This document shows positions 1-10,538 of a stretch of 64,000 nt of DNA, piece by piece. Under the pieces are notes generated by a model. That model did no database searches. It worked only from the letters and a program-made list of their open reading frames with translations, and had not been told where the DNA came from. A program made the position numbers and the translations under genes. The stretch's first letter is position 1; each line of letters starts with the position of its first letter. Source of the DNA: Carnegiea gigantea (taxonomy: Eukaryota > Streptophyta > Magnoliopsida > Caryophyllales > Cactaceae); assembly GCA_029747015.1 (NCBI GenBank), contig JAKOGI010000535.1, forward strand, positions 415,001 to 479,000, read 5' to 3'.

Positions 1-3000
1 GCAAGGATTTTCTTTTCTATCGTGGGATAGTTACATTCTGCTCTATTAAAGTTTCCACTGTAATATTTGCAAAGCTTTTCTCCTTCTTTGATTTTAAGTA
101 CCACACTCCAGTGTTCATTGTTGATATCTGTCTCAAGAATTAAATCATCTTTCTTATTAGGTAAATTAAGTAACAGGAAGATTTTTACACATGTTTTTGA
201 AGTCCTGGACAATATTTGAATCATTGGTAGTCCATGTCCACATCACATCTTTATTGAGTTTTTGTTGTAATGGTTTTCTTAATTTAGCCAAATCTTTAAT
301 AAAATTTGAAGCATAGGTAAGGCATCCAAGAAATCTTTCTAACTGCTTCCTATCTTCAATCTTTTCAGAAAAATTTTCTATTTTTTCTAAAATATGCTTT
401 TATAGAATAATTTGTCTAGCTTTTATCTCTAGACCTAAAAACTCAACTCCTTGTTTAGCATAAATGCACTTGTTCTTACCAAGTATAATACCATAATCAA
501 AGCATCTTTGGGTGTTAGCCAAAACATCATCTTTGTGCTGTTCTATGGTTTTGAAAAAGGCAAGGATATCATCAATGTAAACTAAACAACAATAATTAAG
601 ATCTTTGAAGATGTTATCCATTCTTCTCTGAAATATTTGGGGTGCATTTTTAAGACCAAATGACATTACCATCTACTCACAATGTCCTTGTAGGGCACTA
701 AATGCAGTTTAAGGAATATTCTCCTCATCCATTTTTATTTGCCAATAATGCTTTGCAATCCATTTTCGAGAACCAAGAACCTCTTTGAATTCTGTTGAAA
801 ATGGCTGTTTTGTTAGGAATATAGTAACCATCAAAGACAGTATTATCATTAAGCTTTTTATAATTAATTACCATTCTAGTTTTTCCTCTTTTTTCTTCAA
901 CATGATTTCTTACTATGAAAGCGGGACTAGTGTGAGATCTCTTACTGTTTCTAATCAATCATTTATCCTGAAGTTCTTTGGTTTGTTTATTAAACTCTTG
1001 GTTGTTCTGATGTGTATGCACCATTTGTTCAACTCGGATAATAGTGTTGGGATTTAATAAAGTGATTTTGGCAAATATTTTGCCTTTATCCCAAAATTTT
1101 AGAGGATTACTAGAGTAGAGTTCTTTGTATAATTTTTCTTGTTGTTCAACAATTTGCTCTTCAACAGATAACTCAAGTAATGAGATTGTCAATACTACTT
1201 CTCGTTGTGCAGGCATTACCTTCTCACCATGTTGGTTGCGTGTAAATTTAATTTTTTTGATGAGTGTAAGCCATACTTAATTTCAATAGGAACTGAGTGA
1301 CCATTAATTGTAAATATTATTTGGTTTATGGTCTACGTGCATGGAGAATATAATCTTTGAAAATTATTTCCAATAATCATATCATGAGAGGGTTGATCAG
1401 TAACCCATAAAACTGGTATAATACATTGAACTCCTCATAATTCTATAGATAATCCTTCTATAACCTCATTGTGGCTTATAACACTATTATCAGCTATTCT
1501 TACTTGTAAAGGATTTTTAGCTCTTTTTTACATAAACTCATGAAATAATGATCTTTTTTCAAAGCATACAGAACAACCGCTATCTATGTAAGCACATAAT
1601 TCATATTTATTATATCCCTCTAAAATACCTTTATTGGGATGTAGATGCTATTAGGATTCATATTGGTAGCTTCATAGCATATTTCCATAGTCATATTTTT
1701 GACTAATTCATCCTCATAAATTGGTTCACTAACAGTTCTTGTTTTGTAGGCAATGACCTTTCTCTCTAGGCTCATGATTCAATCTACACTGGGTCTTGTA
1801 GCCTCAAAGCGCATTCTACTCATTTCACTGGTCATGCTAATTGTATCATCTTCTTTAAGTTCTTCTTTAGCTGATGAAGATCATTCTCCCCAATCTGACC
1901 ATGTACTCATACTTCTTAATAATTGTGGTTTAATGATAATTTTACCTTCCTTATCAATCTTTATTATATTTTTCTTATTGATCTTTGTAGGGTTGGCAAA
2001 GATGGATATCCATAAACAACCAATTTTTATCTCCTAAGGATTGGACTTAATCCTCTAGATCTTTTGCATAGGGGTAGGGCTTTCAAATTTTTCTGCCTCT
2101 ATCATTGTCACCTTAGTCTTAGGGTCTATCGTGTTATCTAACTTGTAGATAATTTTTCAAAATATCCTTAAAGGATATCCTCCTCTTTTCATGTCCATCC
2201 CGATTGTTTTTATCATAAGGGATAGGAAGTTTTTAGCAAATTCATGTTTTAGACTCACATAATATCCAGGTCGACAATTGAAACCTACTGACCCATTACA
2301 TAAATTGGTTTTTATCCTCGTGATGATTTGATTATTAAATTTGTTGTCCATAATATCAAAGAGTAAAGTGTAAAGATCAATATCTTTACCATAATATTGT
2401 AATGGAGTGATTTGAACTTGGACACTTCCGACATGGATATACCTATATTTTCTATCTTTGTTATGCTTAAGGATATTCTCCCAATTAATAAGATTAACTT
2501 CCCCAATGTCATACTCACAATCCTTTATTTCAAGATATCCTTCCATCATTTCACATACGTATTTGCTTTTTAATTGAAAGATAGATTTTTTATAGATCAT
2601 GTCATTTTGGATTATGTGAAGAACCCAATCTCCTTTGAATTCTTCATGACCATTGTCTACAACAAACTCTTCTCCTTGAAGATCACCAAAGCGAACCGAA
2701 CTACTTTCCATCATATGACTTGTTTCTTTATAATCACTTTCTTCATATTCATTGTCCAACATAATTTCAACAATTCCTTTATTGTTACTTAGAGCTAGGT
2801 CTAATGCCTGATCTTCACTAAGTTCAACATAATCTAGACTTCCCAAGGTTTCAATAAGCTTGTTATTCTTCCTATTTTTGCATTAATTAGCATAATGCCC
2901 TACTTCTCCACGTGCCCAGCATTTGCAGTTATTTGTTCCTGCAGGACAATAAGCGACTTTTCTAAAAAATCTTCGTTTTTTAGGACTTGATTTATTATGA

Positions 3001-4191
3001 TATTTTCTTCTATATTTCTCTCCTCTTTACTTATTTAAACTCTTTTTCTTATAGAATTTTCTTTTCCTTCATTTTTCAGGTTCTTTTCCCCATTTATGAG
3101 GTGAATCCTAACAATTTAAGAATTGCTTCTTTATCTTCTTCTGCTTCTGGAGATCAAGACATTATTCGTTGACCCATTTTCGTAAATAAGAAATTCTTGA
3201 ACTAAGGGTATTCTGTTTGTTTAAGCCAAGTCATGTATTTTTCATTAATTATGGAATTTATCGGATATGGCAATTTGTCATAGAACATACCAAGATTAGT
3301 TTCATTATACCCAATTTTGTAATAATATTGATTGAATTCAACAATATAATTTTCTAGATATTTCATATCCCATAGTTCTATGTTGTTCATCTTTCTTTGC
3401 GATTCTCTTGCTTTTTCTTCAGAATCAAGTTTAGCTCTGATGAATTCAGTTTCAATTTCTTTGCACAAATTTTTGAACATAGCAGTTGGTGTTTCCAACA
3501 CTCTTAATATATTTTTACCATCTTCACTTAATGTATCATACCGGTCAGTTACCGTATCAGAGAAACTATGCTCGATATAATTTAGGAAGTTTGCCATAGT
3601 CCATGTGGTGTTTAGGTTTAAGATACTATTCATTCCTCTTTTCCAGTGCTCAAATATTTCATCTCTATTACAGGCTCCATCAATATTTAAGATATATCCA
3701 GTTTGGCTAATTGGGATAAAGCTAATTTCTTCATAGGTCGTGGTTTTCCTTGGGATAAACCCGAATGAAAAATTACTTGTATGTCCTGCTGAAACGTACC
3801 TAGGTCTTAGGAAGTGAGTATTTCTTCTAGATGGTTCACCAAATTCTTCAAGTTTAGGAACGATATTTTTAACTAGATTAGTCTTTATTTCATATAAATT
3901 GATTGCTTCTCCAATCGCATTGATCTCATTTTCAGTGGTCATTTTACCGTATTTCTTATCAAGTTTTCTCCTAATTTCTTCCAATAGTAATACATCGAGA
4001 TCTTCTAATTTAATTATATTTATCTACTGATATATTTCTTCTTCTAATTAGACATTATTGGTCTCTTCATTATCAGACAAAATGCCACGTTTATCACTAA
4101 TTGTGCCCATGATTTTGTTTAATTCTTTCGAATTTTGTTCTTTTTTGAATATTTTTTGTAGCTCTTCAAGAGTATATTGTTTATACTCCAT
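1..4191 (-). pseudogene. Viral polyprotein of copy A: CP - zinc knuckle - MP - PR - RT - RNase H (decayed, partial)
   Basis: The inferred start ATG at 4189-4191 overlaps the end of the upstream ORF by 11 bp, a compact viral arrangement also seen in copies B and C. Two in-frame stops lie before 3984. Coat protein fills about 3202-3984, with the motif FYDKLPYPINSII near its end. The zinc knuckle is at 2880-2927. The open stretch 2157-2846 carries an acidic linker and then the 30K-type movement core, seen as HVGSVQVQITPLQ and a DNKFNN segment. The protease motif AYIDSGCS has its Asp-Ser-Gly at 1576-1584. Reverse transcriptase is open at 400-672, with YIDD at 568-579. RNase H occupies about 1-190. 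MP reads on toward PR with only isolated stops, which suggests a single polyprotein. Confidence 0.85.
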
Positions 4192-4564
4192 CTTCTTTTT
4201 CTTTCTTCTCAGTTGATTTTTCACCAGATTGTTCTCCTACTTCTTTTTGGATTTTTATCTCTTGCAAAGGAAATAAAATCTTGTTTTTTGAGTTTTGGAA
4301 AGTATATTTATGCTGAAAAGGAGTACTAATACTCGGAGCAGCTTTTTTGCTATTTGTAACTTCGCTAATAAGAGAGAGATGGACAACGGTTAACTGATTC
4401 TTAAGCTCCTTGAGTTCACTCTTAATCTTAACTAATTCTACTTTTAATTCTAAAATTGTATCAATGATATAGTTTAGTTGAGGTGCTAATGAGGTATTAC
4501 CTTCTGGTGAGTGGACAATATGTGAATAATTAAGACCAGGGCAAGCAGGTAATAATTCAAGCAT
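4181..4564 (-). CDS. Small coiled-coil ORF upstream of the viral polyprotein (copy A)
   Basis: 127 codons, the only complete viral ORF left in copy A. Residues about 28-70 form a leucine/isoleucine-rich heptad pattern with many Lys and Glu, typical of a coiled coil. The C-terminus is Lys/Glu-rich and basic-acidic. Position (first ORF after the primer site) and coiled coil resemble the virion-associated or ORF2 proteins of caulimovirids; this is inference, as overall similarity cannot be judged by eye. Its ATG lies 68 bp from the primer site, and the same spacing is found in copies B and C. Its stop overlaps the polyprotein start by 11 bp. Confidence 0.7.
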   Translation of the reverse strand: MLELLPACPGLNYSHIVHSPEGNTSLAPQLNYIIDTILELKVELVKIKSELKELKNQLTVVHLSLISEVTNSKKAAPSISTPFQHKYTFQNSKNKILFPLQEIKIQKEVGEQSGEKSTEKKEKEDGV

Positions 4565-4632
4565 TAATCACAATTAATTAGCTTAATTGGTCATTAATTA
4601 GCTTAATAATCTTAATTATTTTTGCACACGTG

Positions 4633-4644
4633 ACTCTGATACCA
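4633..4644 (-). promoter_or_regulatory. tRNA-Met primer binding site, copy A
   Basis: On the minus strand it reads TGGTATCAGAGT, one base from the caulimovirid consensus TGGTATCAGAGC that pairs with the 3' end of initiator tRNA-Met. It lies between the leader and the first ORF, where minus-strand DNA synthesis begins in this family. Confidence 0.85.
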
Positions 4645-4959
4645 AATCAAAAAGGATCGAAAATACTACTTAATGGGAGAAAATACTCATGCACAAAATT
4701 AAAAGTTTCGAAAGTAAGTTTTCTAAATATTGGGGTTAAATTGTAAATTTTTTAAAGTTCAGATACTTAAGAAAAAATAGAGGGTACCTAAAAATTAATT
4801 ACATAAACATGGAGGTACTAAAATATTAATTTGAAAAGATCAGGGCTAAAAAAATGAAAAGCTCAAACGTTAGGGTACCCAAATGTAATTACCCCTAAAA
4901 ATCTCTCAAAGATAGCTTAGCCATGTTTGTGGCCAACTTCGATGCATAATAAATTACTA

Positions 4960-5530
4960 ATGTGACAAACAATTATGAAAGATATGGTCAGGACATATTC
5001 ATTAGTAGGGCACAGTGCACCTTCAAAGTTCAGTATGCAATATGCTTCCACTTATTTGTCCAGATTAATAACTTTATGGATGCCAGTTTGTCATCTAGAA
5101 GAGTTTACAGAAATCCTTCATTTAATTAGTGGACATGGTGGCGTTGATATGAGCATGTCTTCTGTACTTTCTCAAATATCTAATCTACCTTCAAACAAAT
5201 AAGTAAACTAAAGACAACCAATGTTATCCTTTTCTATATCAAAGGCTTAAATGAATCTTCATTGTCTTTCAAAGTAGTTTATATATCCAGCTCAAAGAAT
5301 CTATTTTCTACGATCAGATGTAATGACCTACACTGCATTCCATGTAGGTCTATTTTAAATAATTTTACACATCTTTTTACACTGATGCTTCCTTCTGAAA
5401 AACAAAATGAATTGCAACATCAGCCAGAGTTGTGCAGCAGCTGTTACACCAGACATTCAGAAAGCATATTTGGATTTAATGAAAGCTGTTCTCAATATGA
5501 TGTGTTTAGCCTCTCATTCAAGCGAGAGCT
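4960..5530 (+). pseudogene. Exon-like segments of an unrecognised plant gene (upstream part)
   Basis: Two open stretches look coding rather than random. The first, about 4966-5202, gives some 75 residues ending in a stop. The second, about 5425-5530, follows a possible acceptor and includes VTPDIQKAYLDLMKAVLNM. They precede better-defined exons at 5924-6034 and 6153-6308 on the same strand. I do not recognise the protein. The helix-rich composition would fit a repeat-type or scaffold protein. The segment 5446-5475 resembles 5940-5970, as if an exon had been duplicated. Splice limits are uncertain here. Confidence 0.3.
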
Positions 5531-5923
5531 ACATAAGTACAACGTCTTATCAAGTGCACAAATTGAAAGATACCAACCCCTACTTGATCCAAACCAGAAG
5601 CATAGGAGGTTTTGATGATTTGATCAAATTCTTATTTGCATTAAAAAGCAAGGTTCACATACTCTTATCCCTACTAAATCTTACTGTACTAATGAGAACA
5701 TGTCTTCACAGTTTTAAGGTCAAACATAAAACTCAAAAGGCTACTCCTATCGATAATCTAGAAAAGCAGTTTATATATCTGGCACAAGAATCTAATATGT
5801 CTTCTAAATATTAGATACGAACTACAGTCTATATAGGAACTATCTCTTCATATAAATTGAAACCATATAATTTGAGCCTCGTGCTCCCTCTTAAGAACAT
5901 ACCAAGTCACAACATCATGACAG

Positions 5924-6308
5924 AAAGTTGATACTACAGTTGCTACACGAGGCATTCAGACAGCATTAACTAGACTATGGGAAACTTTCTCAGCATTATT
6001 TGTTTATCAAGTTGTTCAGGCAAAAGCTACACATGTAAGGCAATGCAGGTGTTCATCTTTCCAACTCATCTATATGCCTCCTTCAGGCATCTAACACACC
6101 ATAAAACAAACTTTATTCGCTATCTGTATGTCATACTATATTTTCATTTCAGACTTCCTCATATTACAATCAGGGATCAGATTCATTCGAGCTGGATATA
6201 AAAATAACCAATGCATTTCAAATGGTAATAGCAAAAGCTATCCAATACTTAGTGGAAGACTACATCTTGCAAAGTTTGAGACATGCAGGTGAACAAGGGG
6301 ATGTATAG
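5924..6308 (+). pseudogene. Last two exons of an unrecognised plant gene
   Basis: Exon 5924-6034 follows an acceptor (catgacag) and ends at a donor (GTAAGG). It is 37 codons in phase 0, including RGIQTALTRLWETFSALF. The intron 6035-6152 is 118 bp and ends in a pyrimidine-rich acceptor (ttttcatttcag). The final exon 6153-6308 resumes in phase 0 for 52 codons including the stop, and contains FQMVIAKAIQYLVEDYILQ. Matching phases, a short intron of plant size and a clean open frame through both exons support a real gene or a recent fragment. I cannot name the family. It sits between a virus copy and a CACTA-type end, so transduplication by a transposon is possible. Confidence 0.5.
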
Positions 6309-6540
6309 ATTTCAAGATTTCAAGCTTGCAACTATCACGAGGAACTCACCAACCCTGAGATGAAATTCAGATAAGGAAACCTCAGAAGCCCTCAAATATC
6401 TCAACTGACTAAAACACAACCTACTTTATGAATTGAACCTCAGCAGTTGACCTTTATTCCAGAAATTCGAATACCCCAACCCTAATTCATAATTACATAA
6501 TGCAAATTAAACCCTAAGAGGCTAACCCATGTACTTACCT

Positions 6541-6867
6541 GGGAGGAAGAAGGGATGGCTACAACGTACGGGAGGAATTCACACTTGTAGCCTACAGTTC
6601 GAGCTTTCAATGTACTGGACAGATTGATCGAAGCTTTGCACATACAAGGCAAAACCCTTCACTTGGAGCCTTCAATTATTGGGCGGTTGGTCGTGGTTGA
6701 CAATGGCGCTGGGACACATTCGATCCTTCCCCTCTGTCGCTTTGTCATTCTCTCTCTCTCTCTCTCTCTGGCTGAAGAAGAAGCGAAGTGTGGTGGTTCG
6801 AGAGTAATCGCTGGTAATTGGAGGGAAGAAGGAATGTTGAGACTGAGAATGGAGACCGCACAAGATG
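6541..6867 (-). other. Possible 5' exon with splice donor (minus strand), gene-capture candidate
   Basis: On the minus strand this GC-richer stretch carries a GA microsatellite, as seen in many plant 5' UTRs, and ends in CCCAG followed by GTAAGTAC, a near-ideal plant splice donor. A 63-codon ORF (6672-6863) lies inside but is unconvincing as protein. The segment is next to CACTA-like subterminal repeats, so it may be captured host DNA. Whether it belongs with the plus-strand exons is doubtful because the strands differ. Confidence 0.3.
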
Positions 6868-7124
6868 GAGACCGAAAAAATTTGGTCTCAATTTGAAATG
6901 GGTTGGCAAATTGGTCTCTAATTTTGATTTCTACTTAAGTCCAATAAAGTTGGTCTCTGTAGCAGTCTCCCTTTGAATCTGTAATGGGCTGCGGTCTCAA
7001 AAGCCTGTCTTCATTTTCTACCAATAGTGTTCGGTCTCCAAGTTTGGTCTCTAATTAAAATTGAAGACCTATTTGTCTTTTGGTCTCTAAATTTCGGTCT
7101 CCAATTGACCAGATTCTTATAGTG
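6840..7124. mobile_element. CACTA-type transposon end with ggtctc subterminal repeats
   Basis: The motif ggtctc occurs about eight times between 6880 and 7105, and its reverse complement twice just before. The block ends at 7107-7124, which on the minus strand reads CACTATAAGAATCTGGTC, a CACTA-like terminus. Dense short subterminal repeats next to such a terminus are typical of En/Spm elements. The element should extend to the left; I did not find its opposite terminus. No transposase is visible. Confidence 0.5.
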
Positions 7125-8757
7125 TTTGTAGATTTGGTCTCTAATGCAACCTTTTTTATTTAAAGATTTTTATTTTGTTAACCCATAAAAAATGTAAAAT
7201 TGCTTCTTTTTTCAATTTTATTTATATATGTCATGTGCAATACTTAAAAATTGAAACCAAAGCTGAAAAGATTTTATGAAAATAGAGCATTTTACTTACT
7301 TCTATATGTAACAAAAGAATATTTTCTTTATATAATTTTCTAGATTTGAAAACATATATATGCAATTATGTACATAAATGTTCTATGTTAAAGAATTACA
7401 ACTATTTCTACCATTTCTATCCTTAAAAAAAAAAAAAAAAAACTCTTTCTACCATAGGTCTAGGAAAGGAAAGGGGAAAAAATCAAATCAATATGCCATA
7501 GTTGTACTCTAGTAAATCCCGTTAAGCTTATGTCTTCCTTTTCTCTTAATTATAAACTGCAAAATATTAGAACCAAAAAAAAGAGGATCAAATACAACAC
7601 CTATAATTACAATTACTTAGGTTTGCAAGGAAAATAAAAGAATCGTTTTCCTATCTCTTGATCCATAAGTTTCAAAATTCAACCTTAAATTTTAAACAAG
7701 CAGCCAAGTTTACTTTACTTCTCCAATTCTCCTAAAAGCCTTAAAAATTTAGAGATCAAACTATATGTAAAACTAAAAAAAAAAGACTACAATTACAAGG
7801 GCCTTAAATTAGATCAAGCTACAAAAGTCTCAAAATCCTTAACCTCCACCAAAACTTTGCATTAAATTCAATTAGATCAAGCTATAAAAACCTCAAATCA
7901 AGGGACTCAAGAATTGCAAACAAAGGCTAATTAGATTGCAATGATTATTTGATCCCAAATCAAAATTAAAATTGAACAAAAAGAAATCAACAAGTACAAC
8001 ATATTTAAGTACATAATAAAATAAAATTAAAAAAAAATCACAATAGAAAACACCAGATCTAGATGAAAGCGAGAAGAAGAATAAGAAGAAGAACAAGTAC
8101 GAGATATACAATGAGAAGGCTTGCTAATATGGTTAATAAAGAAAAAAAAAAATCAAATTCTTCAAAAAAAAACCCTTACATGTATCAAATAACGTTTCAA
8201 AATAATTGTAGATAAGAGGGAAATGATGATTTCAAAAATCTCTACTATTGACCACCTATCTCACTACCATCAAAAGGTCTATCCCTTGGCTTAGAAGATG
8301 AGGATGATGGTGATGTATAAGAGGATAAGTAAGAGAAGTAGAGAAAATGGCAATGTCTTAGAGTTTGAAGATGGGAACCAAATTGTCTAGAATTTAGGAG
8401 AGTAAAGGACATAGTGGGTTATTAAGGGGAATAGAGGATAGGGGCAGTTGTAAAGGATGAGAAAGAGATCGAGCAACATTATACTAATATATGAGTTAGC
8501 TACAGTTTGTTTAGGCTTAGCTGAGATGAAATTTTAGGACCGAATTATTAAGACCATAAAAAATTTCATATCTAATTAAGATGGCATGATAATTGGACTA
8601 TAATATAGGATTGTAGTAGAGTCCATTCAAAATTTTGGTCTCTAGTTTTGGTCTTAAAAGGAAATGGAGTATTTTCATCTCTAATTAATTGAAGACCAAA
8701 ATTATATTTAGCCTATGATTTTCTGCCTCTAATGAGGTGGATTCTTGTCGTAATATT
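7125..8757. other. Gene-less AT-rich stretch, possibly interior of a related CACTA-like element
   Basis: No convincing coding sequence. Another ggtctc copy at about 7135 and a cluster at about 8600-8720 (ggtctctag, ggtctta, gaagacc) suggest that the same transposon family continues. It may end at about 8740-8757 in a decayed form of the terminus (attcttgtcgtaatattg). The interior is A/T-rich with poly-A runs at 7424-7441 and 8144-8170. Confidence 0.3.
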
Positions 8758-8796
8758 GAATTTGGTAAGTTTTGAATTTCTTTACTATGGATCACA

Positions 8797-9035
8797 TTGA
8801 GGACCTGTTCTTTTCAACTCATACCAAGTATTTATCATCAACATTCAGCATAGATCACTCATCAACACCATTTAGCACTCATTAGCACTAACCAACACTT
8901 ATCACCACTCATATTTCTAACTTAGAATTTTAGCCTTGATCAATATTGATCAACACATATCAATACTGATCATCACTTTATAGCATTGATCAACAATAAG
9001 CTACCTAGAATAACTTGAAAAGATTAGACCCTAAA
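8797..9035. repeat. MITE-like element with about 21-bp terminal inverted repeats
   Basis: The ends 8797-8817 and 9015-9035 are inverted copies matching at about 16 of 21 positions, with ttcttttcaa and ttgaaaaga as the best part. The 239-bp body has no ORF and is full of short atcaaca/atcaata repeats. Size and inverted ends fit a miniature inverted-repeat transposable element. I could not fix a target duplication, so the superfamily is open. Confidence 0.45.
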
Positions 9036-9564
9036 TTTGCTTCAACTGAGTAGTTTTAGCATTTTAATCTCCACAATGTATGTGAAATGAAAAAAACCAG
9101 TAATATCATTCCATAACATCGAACATTTTAGAACACAAAGGACTAGTTCTAGCACCAAAATGCTTGAATGAAGAATGGACATGATATGAAAGTACAAATA
9201 GGCCAACCTCTGGAAAAATTAACATCAGAGTCCACTGTGATATAGGTAAATATCTAATTGACCCAGTGAAATTGGATAAAGATTTTTGAAACTAACTAAG
9301 TTTGGGTAATAATTTTTTGGAGTACAATTATTTCGCTTAACAATCGTTGGAAGGACAAATATTTTTGTTTTTGACCTAGAATTTTTTGAAATTACAAGTT
9401 GGCCCAAAGTGGGATACAATCTTTGATTTTTGCTTTTCTAGGGTATTTAATGAAATAACATCTATTTCATGGTTTTTGCTTCTTATAATAATTTTACCAA
9501 TACTAATTATCGTAATCTATTACTTATATCATAAATATTATATATTCTGTAATTATAGGTCCAC
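9036..9564. other. Unassigned intergenic DNA
   Basis: AT-rich sequence with no coding signal beyond short chance ORFs. I see no repeat edges except the start of viral homology at about 9565. Confidence 0.4.
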
Positions 9565-9839
9565 AATGCTTAGGAAAATAATAAAGCTTAATTAATTTTT
9601 GATCGTTACCTGAACTTAGTTAGTGTTGGACCCTGGCGATTCTCTAACTGTTAGTTTATAGAGATTGCTAATCTCAATCACACATTCCTTGGAGACATAT
9701 CCTTTTTGTTTCTTACCTCGGACCATAGTCACTAATCAAAGTTTTTTATATTTTTTAAGATAGTAGAACTTTAATCAAGAAATTATAATATTTAAGACAT
9801 AAGGTTCGAGTGAGTAGCATTCTATATTGGAAAATTTCT

Positions 9840-9845
9840 TTTATT
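9840..9845 (-). terminator. Viral poly(A) signal AATAAA (fragment E)
   Basis: AATAAA on the minus strand about 160 bp after the TATA box. Copy B has the same hexamer about 150 bp after its TATA box. A signal shortly after the transcription start is usual in caulimovirids, which bypass it once to make terminally redundant RNA. Confidence 0.5.
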
Positions 9846-10006
9846 GAAAGCTTAAAAGTGAAAATATTACAATGAAAAGATTTGAAGAGGGACTTAAACA
9901 GCTAAGATCATAAAAGATGCTCGCTCATAGAGAAATAGAGAAACTTGATTTCTCTTTGGCTCGAGTATGCTCAAATGACTGTGTCTCTTTACAGCACTTA
10001 ACCTCC

Positions 10007-10014
10007 TTTTATAG
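10007..10014 (-). promoter_or_regulatory. TATA box of the viral pregenomic RNA promoter (fragment E)
   Basis: Minus strand CTATAAAA, 162 bp beyond the polyprotein stop. Copy B has CTATAAAT at the equivalent place. Downstream sequence around the expected start is conserved between E and B despite general decay, as expected for a promoter region. Confidence 0.6.
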
Positions 10015-10175
10015 AGGACATGGGATACAAAAGATGCTGTAATGGCTATATTACGCATAATGTTACATATGTTTTCACATAGTTACAGTAGACTGTATTA
10101 CTTTGCTGACTTGAAAGTTGATAAGATAACACATAATGATACAATAACTTTTCAGAGCACTCAATGCCAACAAGA

Positions 10176-10530
10176 CTAGTCATCCATATTGAGATTCTGC
10201 ATGCCTTCATCTCCAATAATGTCTTTCATTCCATCATTATCTAGATAATCATCAAAATATTCATCAATATCAAGATGCTCTGATCTTATTTTTCAAATAA
10301 TTCATGTAGATATCCCTTTCCTTTTTCTGATACGAATTTTACAGCTCCGACATCAAAGAGATACTCAAAGACATTTATTGAAGTAGCTCCTTTAACCTTC
10401 ATATATTTACTTAAATCACTATAGTAAGTGAAAGTAGTGTTCTGTAATGCATTAGTATATTTCCTCATTTAATTATACCCATATTTGATGATAAATGTTA
10501 TAAAATCCAATGGCTCTTGCTAAAGCAGGA
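10176..10530 (-). pseudogene. C-terminal end of the viral polyprotein (fragment E)
   Basis: Includes the open stretch 10286-10468 and, after a shift, an acidic tail seen as DEYFDDYLDNDG, ending at a TAG at 10176-10178. Copy B has the matching tail (DEDFDDYSDNDD) and the same terminal Asp-TAG at 13584-13586, so this is very likely the native stop. It marks the end of the region downstream of RNase H. Confidence 0.65.
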
Positions 10531-10538
10531 TCATTAAT

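Larger units (their letters stand above)
1..4895 (-). mobile_element. Endogenous pararetrovirus copy A (Caulimoviridae), truncated by the window edge
   Basis: Minus-strand viral unit. Reading leftward from 4895 it holds about 250 bp of leader, a tRNA-Met primer site, a small coiled-coil ORF, then a polyprotein with coat protein, zinc knuckle, movement, protease, reverse transcriptase and RNase H traces. The window ends inside RNase H, so the C-terminus and promoter are missing. Copy A matches copy B (12951-19790) along its whole length, including the leader to about 4895, and copy C more weakly. Stops and frameshifts mark it as an inactive relic. Family assignment rests on the primer site plus domain content and is firm; the genus is open. 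Confidence 0.9.
9565..10538 (-). mobile_element. Pararetrovirus fragment E: polyprotein tail, promoter and leader
   Basis: This fragment matches the left end of copy B (12951-13940) throughout. It carries the last 120 or so codons of the viral polyprotein, the intergenic region with a TATA box, and the leader with a poly(A) signal. It starts at the same leader position as copy B and is cut on the right by the solo-LTR-like block at 10539. It holds no RT or coat sequence. Confidence 0.8.

Noticed and set aside
785..1057. Plus-strand ORFs within virus copies (also 1753-2037, 2574-2792, 3380-3580, 17468-17725)
   Set aside because: They lie antisense to recognised viral domains and are shadows of the minus-strand frame.
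7893..8111. 72-codon minus-strand ORF with a Phe/Leu-rich hydrophobic run
   Set aside because: AT-rich stretch without homology to anything visible; the hydrophobicity follows from A/T codons.
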